The notes under the pieces are model-generated. The model was not told where the DNA came from, made no database searches, and was given only the letters and a program-made list of their open reading frames with translations. Shown here piece after piece: positions 10,401 to 17,901 of a stretch of DNA of 38,869 nucleotides. How positions within the stretch are numbered: the first letter of the stretch is position 1; every line of letters starts with the position of its first letter. Source of the stretch: Planctomycetota bacterium. Lineage in GTDB: Bacteria > Planctomycetota > B15-G4. Both the position numbers and the translations under genes were made by a program. The stretch covers positions 1 to 38,869 of the forward strand of contig JAJDER010000080.1 in NCBI GenBank assembly GCA_029259725.1, given 5' to 3'.

Positions 10401-10497
10401 GTGCCAAGCGAACCCCGAGGAGCACGACCACGACCGCCACTACCAGTCCCCAGCCGCGGGCACGGCGGAGGCTACGCCGCCTAGCGAGGTCGTCCAA
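7468..10497 (-). CDS. MMPL/RND-type lipid exporter fused to a C-terminal DUF3261-like lipoprotein domain
   Basis: A protein of about 1009 residues, started at a TTG (10497) that overlaps the LolA-like gene by 17 bp and follows an AGGA box. Residues 1-790 form an MMPL exporter: an N-terminal membrane helix (WGLVVAVVVVLLGVRLA), a periplasmic domain, and two membrane blocks with the proton-relay-like motifs GVCIDYAFHFMAAHR and GLGVDYAIFVAEDG. Exporters of this type in aryl polyene clusters (ApeM-like) move the lipid-linked pigment out of the inner membrane. From about residue 800 a second signal-like stretch (VLPVTLVVAVLCTSC) introduces a 200-residue beta-rich domain resembling DUF3261, normally a separate lipoprotein encoded next to the exporter. 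No stop codon separates them here; this is either a true fusion or a frame-altering error. Confidence 0.88.
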   Translation of the reverse strand: MDDLARRRSLRRARGWGLVVAVVVVLLGVRLARGVSLETGLLSLMPAADRDPVLEQLALASSSQAGRTMLLVVKHGDESEAVAGARSLAAALASSRAFTHVVPGLDDNLGRAMYSLYFPHRYHLLGEGTRTLLASREGAEALVARTADHLYGPESSAASRFLEEDPLLLFLAWAQGLDPAGGRLRIRDGVPVATVEREAAALVTAVMAGDPFDEATQVDVLAVVQAARASLASDHPGVSVAFTGLVRFAAAAREDIAREISIIGLGSLAGILALVLLVFRSPRTLLVGVLPGLVGLLCALAVSLWIFPAMHALMLVVGASLIGVCIDYAFHFMAAHRVPSGSWDGEFGLRAVRPGITLGALTSMMAYAALAFTPFPGLRQMALFSSVGLAGAWATVVCWFPLLLDAPSRRTSAPRLHRLAGRILDGWASPSARRWLRPVGIALALAALVGLTRTRFDDDVRRLQRAPASLLVEDAQLRELAGGVDHSRFVLVEAASVEVMLQRQEEVASRLKGLVDQGRLGAYRSLAAVLPSKQRQRSEHASIVSALRDPVSNWAAHLAELGFPEAAIGELERDVEASGDTLLTPEAWLASPASVLHRSLWLGATDRGAASLVQLESVSSLAEVRSVLADLDGVAAIDRVADVSDLFSRYRWWALVFVSGAYLAILLLLAVRYGLRGAAVVMVPPVLTAALTLGGIGAVAGPLNVMHCLALLLVLGLGVDYAIFVAEDGADRTTTYFALILSALTTMLSFGLLALSPTPAVRAIGLVTLAGTSLALLLAPLAIGAARGSRSDRQGRTTAVLPVTLVVAVLCTSCRSTGSDDPPRFATPETHAVEIARDAYYWLQDPSSLGESLVADQSVVVHHAGGTHRFQARLECDPERLVVVGLTPGGGRAFVLLMERGRITTEDHTGGRLPFDARYMLADIQLAFWPHHPDLDGLVLREERGAGEGWSRLFLRGNEPVIEVSYESPRPWDGRLVLDHLERGYTLEVTSVPAGSPHHETPRPGSADG

Positions 10498-11158
10498 AGA
10501 GGTCCTGCTCTTCTGCTGGGGAGAGGGGCGGGCCGATCGTGGCCTCGTGGAACGTCGTGCGCGTCGTGTCGCCGTTCGTCTCGACGACCACCAGGCTCTG
10601 CAGCAGCGCGCCGCGCCCGGTGAGCACCATGGATTCGATGACGGCGTCCAACGGCTCGCCAAGCGGCACGAAGCCCATCGTCCAGTCTTCGTCATCGCCC
10701 CGGAAGTACAGGCGAAAGTCCTTGCGTAGCTGCGGCACGTCACCGGAAGCGATATGAAGGAACGCGCCAGCGAACGCGCGTGCCATCGGCATGGCTGCGA
10801 AGTCGATCTGCTCGGTCTCGCCGTCCGGGTGGTGTTGTGTGATTCCTGTCGACGTGATGAACCACTCCTTGTCGAACGGCGTGGTCATGACGCGGTGCAC
10901 GCCGCGGCCCGCACAGAACACAAGGCGTCCTTCCGAGCGCAACGGTCGGCGGAGAATGGTGAGTGTCTTCTCCTCCACGTAGCGAGCCCGGACAACCTCC
11001 GCCTCTGCCAGCTGCGCGTTGATCGTGGCGAAGTGCTCGGGCAGTTCGTCGCCCACGGGCGCGTCGAAGACGGGGTCGCGGGGTTGCACGACGGCTTGCT
11101 GGGGTGCGCTCTGGCCGAGCATCAGCGCCACCACGGTGAGGAGCGGGAGCAGGTTCAC
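10481..11158 (-). CDS. LolA-like outer-membrane lipoprotein carrier protein
   Basis: A 225-residue periplasmic protein with a signal peptide (LLPLLTVVALMLGQSAPQQA) and a LolA-type beta sheet: LAEAEVVRARYVEEKTLTIL, RSEGRLVFCAGRGVHRVMT, then alternating strands such as FRLYFRGDDEDWTMGFVP, ALLQSLVVVETNGD and TTRTTFHEAT. LolA-family members encoded in aryl polyene clusters are thought to escort the lipid-anchored product or a lipoprotein across the periplasm. The start is a GTG overlapping the thioesterase stop (GTGA), and the 3' end overlaps the exporter gene, which fits a shared export function. The residues that bind lipid in LolA cannot be assigned from sequence alone. Confidence 0.85.
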   Translation of the reverse strand: MNLLPLLTVVALMLGQSAPQQAVVQPRDPVFDAPVGDELPEHFATINAQLAEAEVVRARYVEEKTLTILRRPLRSEGRLVFCAGRGVHRVMTTPFDKEWFITSTGITQHHPDGETEQIDFAAMPMARAFAGAFLHIASGDVPQLRKDFRLYFRGDDEDWTMGFVPLGEPLDAVIESMVLTGRGALLQSLVVVETNGDTTRTTFHEATIGPPLSPAEEQDLFGRPR

Positions 11159-11613
11159 GACGCCGCCCCATCGGTGGGTGTCTCACGAGCCCACGCGCGG
11201 TCCAGTTGCTGCATCAGGATCGGCGGAGAGCCCAGGCACATCTCGGAGGTCTTCAGGTCCACCGCCACCTGGATCGTGTGGCCACGGGCAATCTTGAGAC
11301 CGTCGACCGAGCGGATGTCGAAGCCGATCTTCAGGCGCAGTTCCGCCTCCAGCAGTCTGGCCGTCACGCGGATGGTATCGCCGTAGCGGAGCGGCGCGAT
11401 GTGACGGCAATGACTCTCGATCACGGGCCATGCGTAGCCGGACGCGAACATCTGTGGAACGTCGTAGTCGAGGCGTCGGAGCAGTGCGCTGCGTGCGTGC
11501 TCGAAGTACTTGAAGTAGTTCCCGTGCCACACGACACCGGCACTGTCGACGTCGTGGAACGGCATGTCCAACGTCACGGTGGCTTGCCAGTCAGGCGGGA
11601 GCGGCTCAGGCAC
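11155..11613 (-). CDS. 4-hydroxybenzoyl-CoA thioesterase-like (YbgC/ApeK-type) acyl thioesterase
   Basis: A 152-residue hotdog thioesterase. The N-terminal motif FHDVDSAGVVWHGNYFKYFEHAR contains the family's catalytic Asp and the tyrosine/phenylalanine pair that packs over the thioester, followed by YAWPVIESHCRHIAPLRYGD and strands RVTARLLEAELRLKIGFDI. In the pathway it could release the polyene from ACP or clear stalled acyl-ACPs. It starts at a GTG overlapping the end of the ammonia-lyase gene by 8 bp, and its stop overlaps the LolA-like start, so it sits tightly within the operon. Confidence 0.9.
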   Translation of the reverse strand: MPEPLPPDWQATVTLDMPFHDVDSAGVVWHGNYFKYFEHARSALLRRLDYDVPQMFASGYAWPVIESHCRHIAPLRYGDTIRVTARLLEAELRLKIGFDIRSVDGLKIARGHTIQVAVDLKTSEMCLGSPPILMQQLDRAWARETPTDGAAS

Positions 11614-13201
11614 GAAGCGTCTCCTCAGGCCGAACCAGCGCGGGCTCCACGGCGGTCACCGCGCGAGAACGCATCCACGCCAGGATGTGCTCGAGGTCCT
11701 GATCGAGACGACGGTCTTCATCGACGAACGGGACTTCACGTGAGACCTCCGCCCAGGTCGCAGCAAGACCGGCCGCCAGGCCCGCCGGGTCGAGGTGACC
11801 CAGGCGCTGCCGCAGCGAGAGCGCCTGGGTCACGGCGATCAGGCAGCTGGCGGCCACCTGCTCGGTCAGTTCGAGGACGCGCAGCGCATCGCGTGCCGCG
11901 ATCGTGCCCATGCTCACCTTGTCCTGGTTGTGACACTCGGTCGAGCGGGAGAAGGAGCCGGCTGGCATGGTGAGCTTGAGCGCCTCGGCCGTCCACGCGG
12001 AGGTCGCGATGTGAACGGCCTTGAACCCATGATTGATGCACAAACGGTCCACGGCCGCACCAGACAAGTTGGCGGAGAGCCCTCTGCTCGTGTGTTCGCT
12101 CAGGAGCAAGGCGATCTGCCGGTCGAGCAGGTCTGCCACGCTCGCCACCGCTGTCTTGAGCCCGTCCATGGCGAACGCGATGTGTCCACCGTAGAAGTTG
12201 CCCCCGTGAAGGACCTCCCCCGAAGTCGTGTGGACCAGTGGGTTGTCATTCGCGCTGTTGATCTCGACCTCGATCCACTCACGCATCCACTCGAGGGCGT
12301 CCCACAACACGCCCACGACGTGTGGTGCACAGCGAATTGAGTAGCGCTCCTGCAAGGGCGCGCCGGACACGCCGGTGCTCGAGCCGCGGCCGCCATCCAG
12401 ATCGGCGAAGATCCAGGCTGCCGCACGCGCAGAACCTGCATGGGGCTTGGCGGCGAACACACGCGGGTCGAAGTGTGCATGGACTCCACGCAGCGCGACG
12501 ACGGACATTGCTGTGATACGGCAGGCCCAACCCGCGAGCCGTCGCGCGCGGTCCCAGGCGAGGCAGGCCAAGCCGGTCATGACGGCGGTGCCGTTCATGA
12601 CCGCGAGTGCTTCCTTGGGGCGCAGCGGGAGGGGCGCCAGGCCGGCGCTGCTGAGAGCCTCTGCAGCAGGGCGCCGTCGCCCCTGGTGGAGCACGTCTCG
12701 TTGGCCTTGGAGCACGGCAGCGACGTAGGAGAGCGGCGTGAGGTCTCCACTCGCTCCGACGGAACCCTCTTCGGGAATCACGGGGAGCACGCGGTGGTTG
12801 AGAAGGTCTGCGAGGTGTTCGAGCAGGCACAGGCGCACGCCGGAGTAGCCGTGGGCGAGCGAGCGGAGGCGTACGGCCACGACGGCGGCTGAAGCCTCCG
12901 CGTCCAGTGCGCGCCCGAGACCGCAGCCGTGATACCGGATCAGGTGATCGGGGAGTTCCGAGACCAACTCCGCCGGCACCGCCCGGTCGCACGACGCGCC
13001 GTACCCGGTCGTGACACCGTAGACGACGCGCTCATCTCGCCACATCGCCTCGACCAGCTGGGCACCTTGCTCGATCGACTCGCGCCAGGCAGCGTCGTCT
13101 GGCACGTGGACACGGACCGCGCCACGGGCGACCGAGAGGACGTCCTCGATGCGCCAGACGGCCGCCCCGGACAGGACGTTGCTCGCGTTCGTGGCGTCCA
13201 T
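11606..13201 (-). CDS. MIO-dependent aromatic amino acid ammonia-lyase (Phe/Tyr type)
   Basis: A protein of about 531 residues. The ATG at 13201 follows a GGGAG ribosome site, which favours it over the ATG at 13222. The Ala-Ser-Gly triad that cyclises to the MIO cofactor is at residues 150-152 in GSVGASGDLTPLSY; Tyr61 in VVYGVTTGYG, Tyr287 in QERYSIRC and NSANDNPL are also active-site elements. Where histidine ammonia-lyases carry a glutamate (QED), this protein has Gln426 in HNQDKVSMGT, as phenylalanine and tyrosine lyases do; the selectivity pair is Tyr90-His91 (LIRYHG). The likely reaction gives cinnamate or 4-coumarate plus ammonia, supplying the aryl starter of the pathway. No hut genes are nearby. 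The exact substrate is not certain. Confidence 0.9.
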   Translation of the reverse strand: MDATNASNVLSGAAVWRIEDVLSVARGAVRVHVPDDAAWRESIEQGAQLVEAMWRDERVVYGVTTGYGASCDRAVPAELVSELPDHLIRYHGCGLGRALDAEASAAVVAVRLRSLAHGYSGVRLCLLEHLADLLNHRVLPVIPEEGSVGASGDLTPLSYVAAVLQGQRDVLHQGRRRPAAEALSSAGLAPLPLRPKEALAVMNGTAVMTGLACLAWDRARRLAGWACRITAMSVVALRGVHAHFDPRVFAAKPHAGSARAAAWIFADLDGGRGSSTGVSGAPLQERYSIRCAPHVVGVLWDALEWMREWIEVEINSANDNPLVHTTSGEVLHGGNFYGGHIAFAMDGLKTAVASVADLLDRQIALLLSEHTSRGLSANLSGAAVDRLCINHGFKAVHIATSAWTAEALKLTMPAGSFSRSTECHNQDKVSMGTIAARDALRVLELTEQVAASCLIAVTQALSLRQRLGHLDPAGLAAGLAATWAEVSREVPFVDEDRRLDQDLEHILAWMRSRAVTAVEPALVRPEETLRA

Positions 13202-13250
13202 GCCTTGTCTCCCTGCCCTCATCGCCGCACGCCATCCAGCGTGGGCAGGC

Positions 13251-14207
13251 CTACTCTACCGCCCGCCTATCCTCGTGCCAGACGTTGTGGAAATTGAACC
13301 ACTGCAAGGGGACCCGTGTGCACTGCTCTTCGAGGCGCGCGGCGTACGCTTGCAGGAGTCGGGAAAGAACCTGCTGCCGGGTGGCGCGCTCCAGTTCGAC
13401 GTGCTCGGCGAACGGCTCGAACTGCAGCTGGTAGGAGCCTCCGGGCTGGCGCAGGCCGAAGGCCAGGAGCACGGGGCAACCGATCAGACCGGCGAGCACG
13501 AGCGGGCCGTGCGGCAGGAGCACGTCGCCACCGAAAAAGCTCACCAGGCTCGTGGGTTGACGCTGTCCCGCCGCGACGCGATCTCCGAGGATGGCAACGA
13601 GCTCACCACGTTCCACGGCGGCCCGGATGTCGAACGCCGCTTGAATGGCACCCTTCTCCGTGTGGATCACGCGCTGGTGCGAGTCACGGCCTGTTCGACG
13701 CATGACCAAGCGGAAGCGATCCGTCTCGGGCGCGTGCATCACCGCATGAATCGGGACGGGATGCTCCTTTGCGAGAAGCCGGCACGCCTCCAGGTTGCCG
13801 AGATGGGATCCGAGCAGGATGGCTCCACGGCCCTGCTCGGCCAGCTGATCGAGATGCTCCTGCCCGTGCACTGTAGGTGCCGGGAACGCAGTCTTGGCCG
13901 ACACGAGAGCGAAGCGGTCGAGGATGCTCGTGCCGAACGCCTGGAAGTGCCGATAGGTCGTGAGCCAACCGGGAGTCCCACCGAGCGTGGCCAAGCCGCC
14001 TGGTGTCGCGGCGACGCGCTTCAGGTACTCGAGAGAGGCACGGCGCCGGGGTGGGTCGGTGAGCCAGAAGTAGGCCACCACGAGATGCACGACGACCGCG
14101 GTGGGACCCCTCCCGCAGACTCGGAACACGCCGACGGTCAGGCGCAGCCCCCACGTGGTTCCACGTTCCTTGAGCCCGTGCCACGGCCGGCGTTCTCTTC
14201 GCGTCAA
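13251..14207 (-). CDS. LpxL/HtrB-type lysophospholipid/lipid A-like acyltransferase
   Basis: A protein of about 318 residues if started at the TTG at 14207, which overlaps the glycosyltransferase stop as TTGA; the open frame continues upstream but only as an antiparallel-free shadow of that gene. The catalytic HX4E motif is His135-Glu140 in LLGSHLGNLEA. Upstream are the membrane-associated helix TAVVVHLVVAYFWL and the segment WLTTYRHFQAFGTSILDRF, and downstream ILGDRVAAGQ and PHGPLVLAGLIGCPVLLAF, all in family order. In aryl polyene clusters this type of enzyme is encoded beside, or fused to, a GT2 enzyme and probably helps attach the polyene to a lipid or sugar carrier at the inner membrane. 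Confidence 0.87.
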   Translation of the reverse strand: MTRRERRPWHGLKERGTTWGLRLTVGVFRVCGRGPTAVVVHLVVAYFWLTDPPRRRASLEYLKRVAATPGGLATLGGTPGWLTTYRHFQAFGTSILDRFALVSAKTAFPAPTVHGQEHLDQLAEQGRGAILLGSHLGNLEACRLLAKEHPVPIHAVMHAPETDRFRLVMRRTGRDSHQRVIHTEKGAIQAAFDIRAAVERGELVAILGDRVAAGQRQPTSLVSFFGGDVLLPHGPLVLAGLIGCPVLLAFGLRQPGGSYQLQFEPFAEHVELERATRQQVLSRLLQAYAARLEEQCTRVPLQWFNFHNVWHEDRRAVE

Positions 14208-14944
14208 GTGGCGCGAGCCTTCCGGCCCGGACGTCCGAGCAGGCGCGTCAAGGAGCCCAAGAAGAGGCGCGTGTGAAGCCACGTGATGCGCAGATTGTCG
14301 TGCAGCGGTCGGAACGTGGACAGCCCGTCTTCGAAGTACTGCACGGGCGTGCGCACGTTTCGCACACGGATGCCGGACCAGTGCAGCCGCACGACGATCT
14401 CGGTGTCGAATTCCATTCCCGTACCCATGTGGACACGGTCGAGGAGATCGACCGTCGCCGCCAGAGGAAAGCAGCGGAAGCCACACAGCGGGTCGCGGAT
14501 GTCGCGGCAGAGCGTCTCGATCCATACCCACCACCGTGACAACCGGCGACCGTGGAGTCGGTGAAGCGGGGCGGTAATGTCGAAGACGGGGTCCCCCAGG
14601 ATCATCATCTCGGGGTGTGCGGCCGCTTCGGCGAGGAACGCAGGAATGCTGGCTGCGTCATGCTGGCCGTCGGCGTCCAGCTGGACGGCGTGCGTGAAGC
14701 CGCGCTCGGCCGCCCAGCGGTAGCCGGTCTGCAAGGCGGTGCCGCGACCAGCGTTGGACGGGTGGCGACGGACGTCGACCCAATCGCGACACCCGGCCAG
14801 CGCGTCGACTTCGGCCTGTGTTGCCCGGTCGCTGCCGTCGTCGACGATCAGACAGGGCAGGGCCAGACCCTCCAGTCCGTCGACGACACCTTGGATCGTG
14901 GTGCCGTGATTGTAGATGGGGATCAGCAGGCAGGGCCGGATCAT
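14204..14944 (-). CDS. Family 2 glycosyltransferase
   Basis: A 246-residue GT-A fold enzyme. IVDDGSDRA (33-41) and QLDADGQHD (DxD-type metal and nucleotide-sugar site at residues 90-93) are typical of GT2, together with NAGRGTALQTGYRWA and the later DPLCGFRCFPL and TGMEFDTEIVVRL segments of dolichyl-phosphate-mannose-synthase-like enzymes. It would transfer a sugar to the lipid carrier of the polyene or to the product. Its ATG overlaps the upstream ligase stop (ATGA), and its stop overlaps the acyltransferase start. In several known aryl polyene systems the same two activities occur in one polypeptide (ApeJ-like); here they are separate but adjacent. Confidence 0.92.
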   Translation of the reverse strand: MIRPCLLIPIYNHGTTIQGVVDGLEGLALPCLIVDDGSDRATQAEVDALAGCRDWVDVRRHPSNAGRGTALQTGYRWAAERGFTHAVQLDADGQHDAASIPAFLAEAAAHPEMMILGDPVFDITAPLHRLHGRRLSRWWVWIETLCRDIRDPLCGFRCFPLAATVDLLDRVHMGTGMEFDTEIVVRLHWSGIRVRNVRTPVQYFEDGLSTFRPLHDNLRITWLHTRLFLGSLTRLLGRPGRKARAT

Positions 14945-16722
14945 GGGCTGACTTCGCTCGGTGCGAAGATGATGCGGCCGCTAGCGTGGATCGTGTCAGC
15001 CGCCACGAGCCGGTACTCGACCCTGTGCGGCGTCGACGTACGCTCCACGCGCAGGGTCAGTATCGTGTCGGGGCGGATGACCGCCCTGAACTTGACCGCC
15101 TCGAAACGCAGCGGAGTCCGCCGGGAGCCGAACAGATCGGCGGCCGCCTCCATCACCCAGGCGATCTGCGCGACGCCCGGGACGATCGGGTCGCCCGGGA
15201 AGTGGCCGGCCAGGATGGGTAACTCCTTGGGAACGACAAGGCTCCATTCGCAGGCGTTCTCAGAGTGAGCACGACGGAGAAGTCGCGGCAACCACGCGCC
15301 TCCGATTGTGGACGGCGCAAGGCGATCGCCCGCTCTCGACGTCACGAAGAGTGCGCGCAGGCCTGCTTGCGTGACCTTGCCAGTGGCGTCGGCGGGCAGC
15401 GCACCGACGTGCTGCCATGTGCGAGGGATCGTGATGGGGTCGAAGCGATCGAGCAGGTGCTCGCGCAGATGATTATGGAACCGGCGACGTCCACTCAGCT
15501 TGACGTCTTGGCGGCCGGTCTCCGAGAGCACGACGACCGCCGCGGTGCGCCCCTGGAGTTGGTCGTCCAGCTGGACGATTCCCGCTTCGAGCACCGCCGG
15601 GTGCTCGGTCAACCACTGCTCCATGTCCGCCAGTGAGAGACGTTTGCCGCCGACCTTCACGATGCGGTCAAGGCGGCCGAGCAGATGGAAGCGCCCGTCG
15701 TCTAGCATTCGTGCGGCATCACCCATGGCGGCGCCGTTGGGCCCCGCGTCGGTGCCCACGAAAGGGGAGTGCACGCGCAGCGGGCCAGCGTCTTGGGAAA
15801 CAGACAGGCGCACCCCGGATAGAGGCGTCCACGTACAGGTGGTGATTCCGGGTGTCTGTCGGCGCCAGGCGACGCCGCCCGTCTCGGTCGAGCCCAGGAC
15901 TTCGAGCGGAGCTGAGCCGACGCCCGCTGCCCAGGCGTGGGCCGTGGGCTGATCCAGGGGCGCACCGGAGGAGGTGACGAACCGGCAGCGCCGAGTCCAG
16001 TCGCCCCGGCCCAGCAGGTCCGTCATGAGACGGAGGTGGACGGGGCTGCTGATCAAGGCCCAGGTCCTCGCGCCATCCATGCCGGCCACCAACTCTTCGG
16101 GGTGCACGGGCGTCTCGGCGACGAACGGGCGACCTGCGGCTAGCGGCCAGAGCACGCGGAAGAGCAGGCCGTAGATGTGCTGATGCGACACGCTGGCGGC
16201 GATGGTCGTGCCCGCGAGCAGCGCCCCGAACGTCGCCTCGAGTACGACGAGTTCCGCGTCAAGCTGGGCGAGGCGCTTGGAGACGACCTTGCGCTCGCCG
16301 GTCGTGCCCGAAGTGAGGACTTCGATCCGCGCTTCATCGGCATCGAGCGCCCGCCACGGTTGCGGCGCGACCTCTGGGTGGCCGAGTGGCGCGAGTGCTG
16401 CCTCGTGGCTCATGCCGGGGCAGTCCGTCAACAGACCGGGGGCGTCGGCGGAGAGATCCGCGATCGTTCCCCGCTGACCGTTGGGCGGGAGGACCACCGA
16501 TGAGCCGGCATGCAGGACGGCCAGCACGGCCACCGCGAACGCGTAACTGTCCTCACAATACACCAACCAACGTCGTTTCGGGCGCTCTCTCAGCTGAGCG
16601 AGGAGAGCCGCCACGTCGCGCTCCAGTGTGGCGAACGTGATGATCGCGCCCTCGCGACGAGCGACCGCCGCGGTCGCGACGCGACCGGCGTCAAGGACGC
16701 GGGCGATGACGATCACGCGCAT
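14941..16722 (-). CDS. Aryl-acid adenylating ligase fused to FabZ/ApeI-like dehydratase
   Basis: A protein of about 593 residues when started at the ATG at 16722. Residues 1-480 form an ANL-superfamily ligase: A3 loop TSGTTGERK (137-145), A5-like GSTETGGVAWR, A8-like GRLDRIVKVGGKRLSL and a C-terminal A10-like lysine in ADATGKVTQAG. This part should activate an aromatic acid with ATP and load it on an ACP (ApeH-like). Residues 495-593 form a hotdog dehydratase with the FabZ-type signature ILAGHFPGDPIVPGV, catalytic His near 507, and FEAVKFRAVIRPDTILTLRV (ApeI-like). The gene overlaps the membrane-protein gene by 32 bp and the glycosyltransferase by 4 bp. Starter loading and dehydration are therefore encoded in one chain. 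Confidence 0.9.
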   Translation of the reverse strand: MRVIVIARVLDAGRVATAAVARREGAIITFATLERDVAALLAQLRERPKRRWLVYCEDSYAFAVAVLAVLHAGSSVVLPPNGQRGTIADLSADAPGLLTDCPGMSHEAALAPLGHPEVAPQPWRALDADEARIEVLTSGTTGERKVVSKRLAQLDAELVVLEATFGALLAGTTIAASVSHQHIYGLLFRVLWPLAAGRPFVAETPVHPEELVAGMDGARTWALISSPVHLRLMTDLLGRGDWTRRCRFVTSSGAPLDQPTAHAWAAGVGSAPLEVLGSTETGGVAWRRQTPGITTCTWTPLSGVRLSVSQDAGPLRVHSPFVGTDAGPNGAAMGDAARMLDDGRFHLLGRLDRIVKVGGKRLSLADMEQWLTEHPAVLEAGIVQLDDQLQGRTAAVVVLSETGRQDVKLSGRRRFHNHLREHLLDRFDPITIPRTWQHVGALPADATGKVTQAGLRALFVTSRAGDRLAPSTIGGAWLPRLLRRAHSENACEWSLVVPKELPILAGHFPGDPIVPGVAQIAWVMEAAADLFGSRRTPLRFEAVKFRAVIRPDTILTLRVERTSTPHRVEYRLVAADTIHASGRIIFAPSEVSP

Positions 16723-17359
16723 CCTCGTCGATGGTTGGGAAGACGTGTTGCAGGAGCGCGTCCACTGCACTGTCGCCGTAGCGCCGGAACCGCCATGCAC
16801 GGTAGATCCTCTCGCCGGCGAACAGCATCCCCATGGCGATGTAGGACAGCAGCCCGCAGTAGAGCGTCCACGCCTCGAGACTCGCACGCGTGGCAAGCAC
16901 ACCGGCGATCGTGCCGTTGCCTACGAAGAAGACGCACCAGATCCACGTGACCGACCGGCAGTAGCCGACCTCGGCGATGGAGAGGTCCTCGCCATGAAGG
17001 CGTGCGATGGTCTCCACGACCGTAGGCGGACGCACCAAGGAGGCGCCGAAGCTCATCAGCAGGATGGCGTTAATGAGGACCGGGACCAAGAGGATCCCGA
17101 GCGGGTCGTCGGTGCTGGCGGAGAACACCAGGACCAGTGCCAACAGCAGCGCCGGCACGAGAAGCCGAGCTGGGTGCCTCCCGATCGCCAGCCGGTCCCT
17201 CGCCGTCCCCCTCGTCGAGGCGCTGCGCCACCGTGTGACAGTTCGCAAGGTGACGACAGAGAGCAGCAGCAGCGCAACGCTCCGCGGTGGCCAGTACACG
17301 AGCCCTGCCCACACGAGCAGCGGGTAGGTGAGCCCCCCCAAGGCGAGGAGCCAACTCAT
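16691..17359 (-). CDS. COG4648-type multi-pass membrane protein of aryl polyene clusters (ApeG-like)
   Basis: A 222-residue protein with at least five hydrophobic segments: LLALGGLTYPLLVWAGLVYW, SVALLLLSVVTL, LLVPALLLALVLVF, LGILLVPVLINAILLMSFG, and a C-terminal pair around TWIWCVFFVGNGTIAG and LYCGLLSYIAMGMLF. The order SLVRPPTVVETIARLHGEDL followed by a membrane pair and ERIYRAWRFRRYG is characteristic of the uncharacterised membrane protein encoded between the ACPs and the ligase in aryl polyene clusters. Its biochemical role is unknown; a part in membrane assembly or transfer of the polyene is plausible. The ATG overlaps the ACP stop (ATGA). Confidence 0.82.
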   Translation of the reverse strand: MSWLLALGGLTYPLLVWAGLVYWPPRSVALLLLSVVTLRTVTRWRSASTRGTARDRLAIGRHPARLLVPALLLALVLVFSASTDDPLGILLVPVLINAILLMSFGASLVRPPTVVETIARLHGEDLSIAEVGYCRSVTWIWCVFFVGNGTIAGVLATRASLEAWTLYCGLLSYIAMGMLFAGERIYRAWRFRRYGDSAVDALLQHVFPTIDEDARDRHRPRP

Positions 17360-17622
17360 CCGGTGCTCGCCTCGTGTTCGATCAGCTTCGCTTCCAAGGC
17401 ATCGGTGATGTCCGTGACCGTCCGGATGGCGCGCATGTCCTCTCCGCGCAGTTTCAGGCCAGTGGCCTCCTCGAGCTTCAACGACATGTCGATGGCGTCG
17501 ATGCTGTCGAGATCCAGCTCTTCGAACAACCGCGCTTCCGGTGTGACGGCGTCGTGCGGCAGCTCGAAGACCTCGACCAGCATCTGGCGGACCAACGCCT
17601 CGATCTCCGTGCGCGTGCGCAT
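17356..17622 (-). CDS. Acyl carrier protein
   Basis: An 88-residue carrier protein with a helical bundle and the phosphopantetheine attachment site Ser40 in LDLDSIDAIDM. It would hold the growing aryl-polyene chain or malonyl units as thioesters. Its ATG begins directly after the TAG of the preceding carrier protein with no gap, and its stop overlaps the membrane-protein start by 4 bp. Aryl polyene clusters normally have two ACPs in tandem (ApeE and ApeF); which of the two carries the starter cannot be told from sequence. Confidence 0.93.
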   Translation of the reverse strand: MRTRTEIEALVRQMLVEVFELPHDAVTPEARLFEELDLDSIDAIDMSLKLEEATGLKLRGEDMRAIRTVTDITDALEAKLIEHEASTG

Positions 17623-17901
17623 CTACGTCTTCTGTCGCGCGTTGACGGCGAAGGACACGAAGGCGGCGAGAGCCTCCACAGAGGCGAAGTGCCGGCGGTT
17701 GTCGTCCACAGAACCCTCCATCTTCACGCCGAACCGCTTCTGCAGCGCGATGCCAAGTTCCAACGCATCGATGGAGTCCAGGCCCAGTCCGGTGCCGAAC
17801 AAGGGCGCTCGGGCGTCAATCTCCTCGGGCGTGAGGTCCTCAAGCGCGAGCGCTCCGATGATCAGCACCTTGATCTCATCCTCAAGTTTCTGAGCGTGCA
17901 C
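17623..17901 (-). CDS. Acyl carrier protein
   Basis: A 92-residue carrier protein with the phosphopantetheine Ser at residue 43 in GLGLDSIDALEL. The chosen GTG at 17901 has a GGAG box seven bases upstream; a TTG two codons earlier (17907) is too close to that box. The 5' end overlaps the acyltransferase gene by 20 bp and the 3' end abuts the second ACP. It is shorter in its first helix than the other ACP and has a distinct helix II-III region (VKMEGSVDDNRRHFASVEAL), suggesting different partners. Confidence 0.92.
   Translation of the reverse strand: MHAQKLEDEIKVLIIGALALEDLTPEEIDARAPLFGTGLGLDSIDALELGIALQKRFGVKMEGSVDDNRRHFASVEALAAFVSFAVNARQKT

Noticed and set aside
11606..13201. Histidine utilisation enzyme HutH
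   Set aside because: The active-site Glu of histidine lyases is Gln here, no hut genes are nearby, and the gene lies inside the polyene operon.
13251..14207. Lipid A late acyltransferase LpxL of core lipopolysaccharide synthesis
   Set aside because: The fold and HX4E motif fit, but the operon context points to pigment attachment, and such enzymes are standard in aryl polyene clusters.
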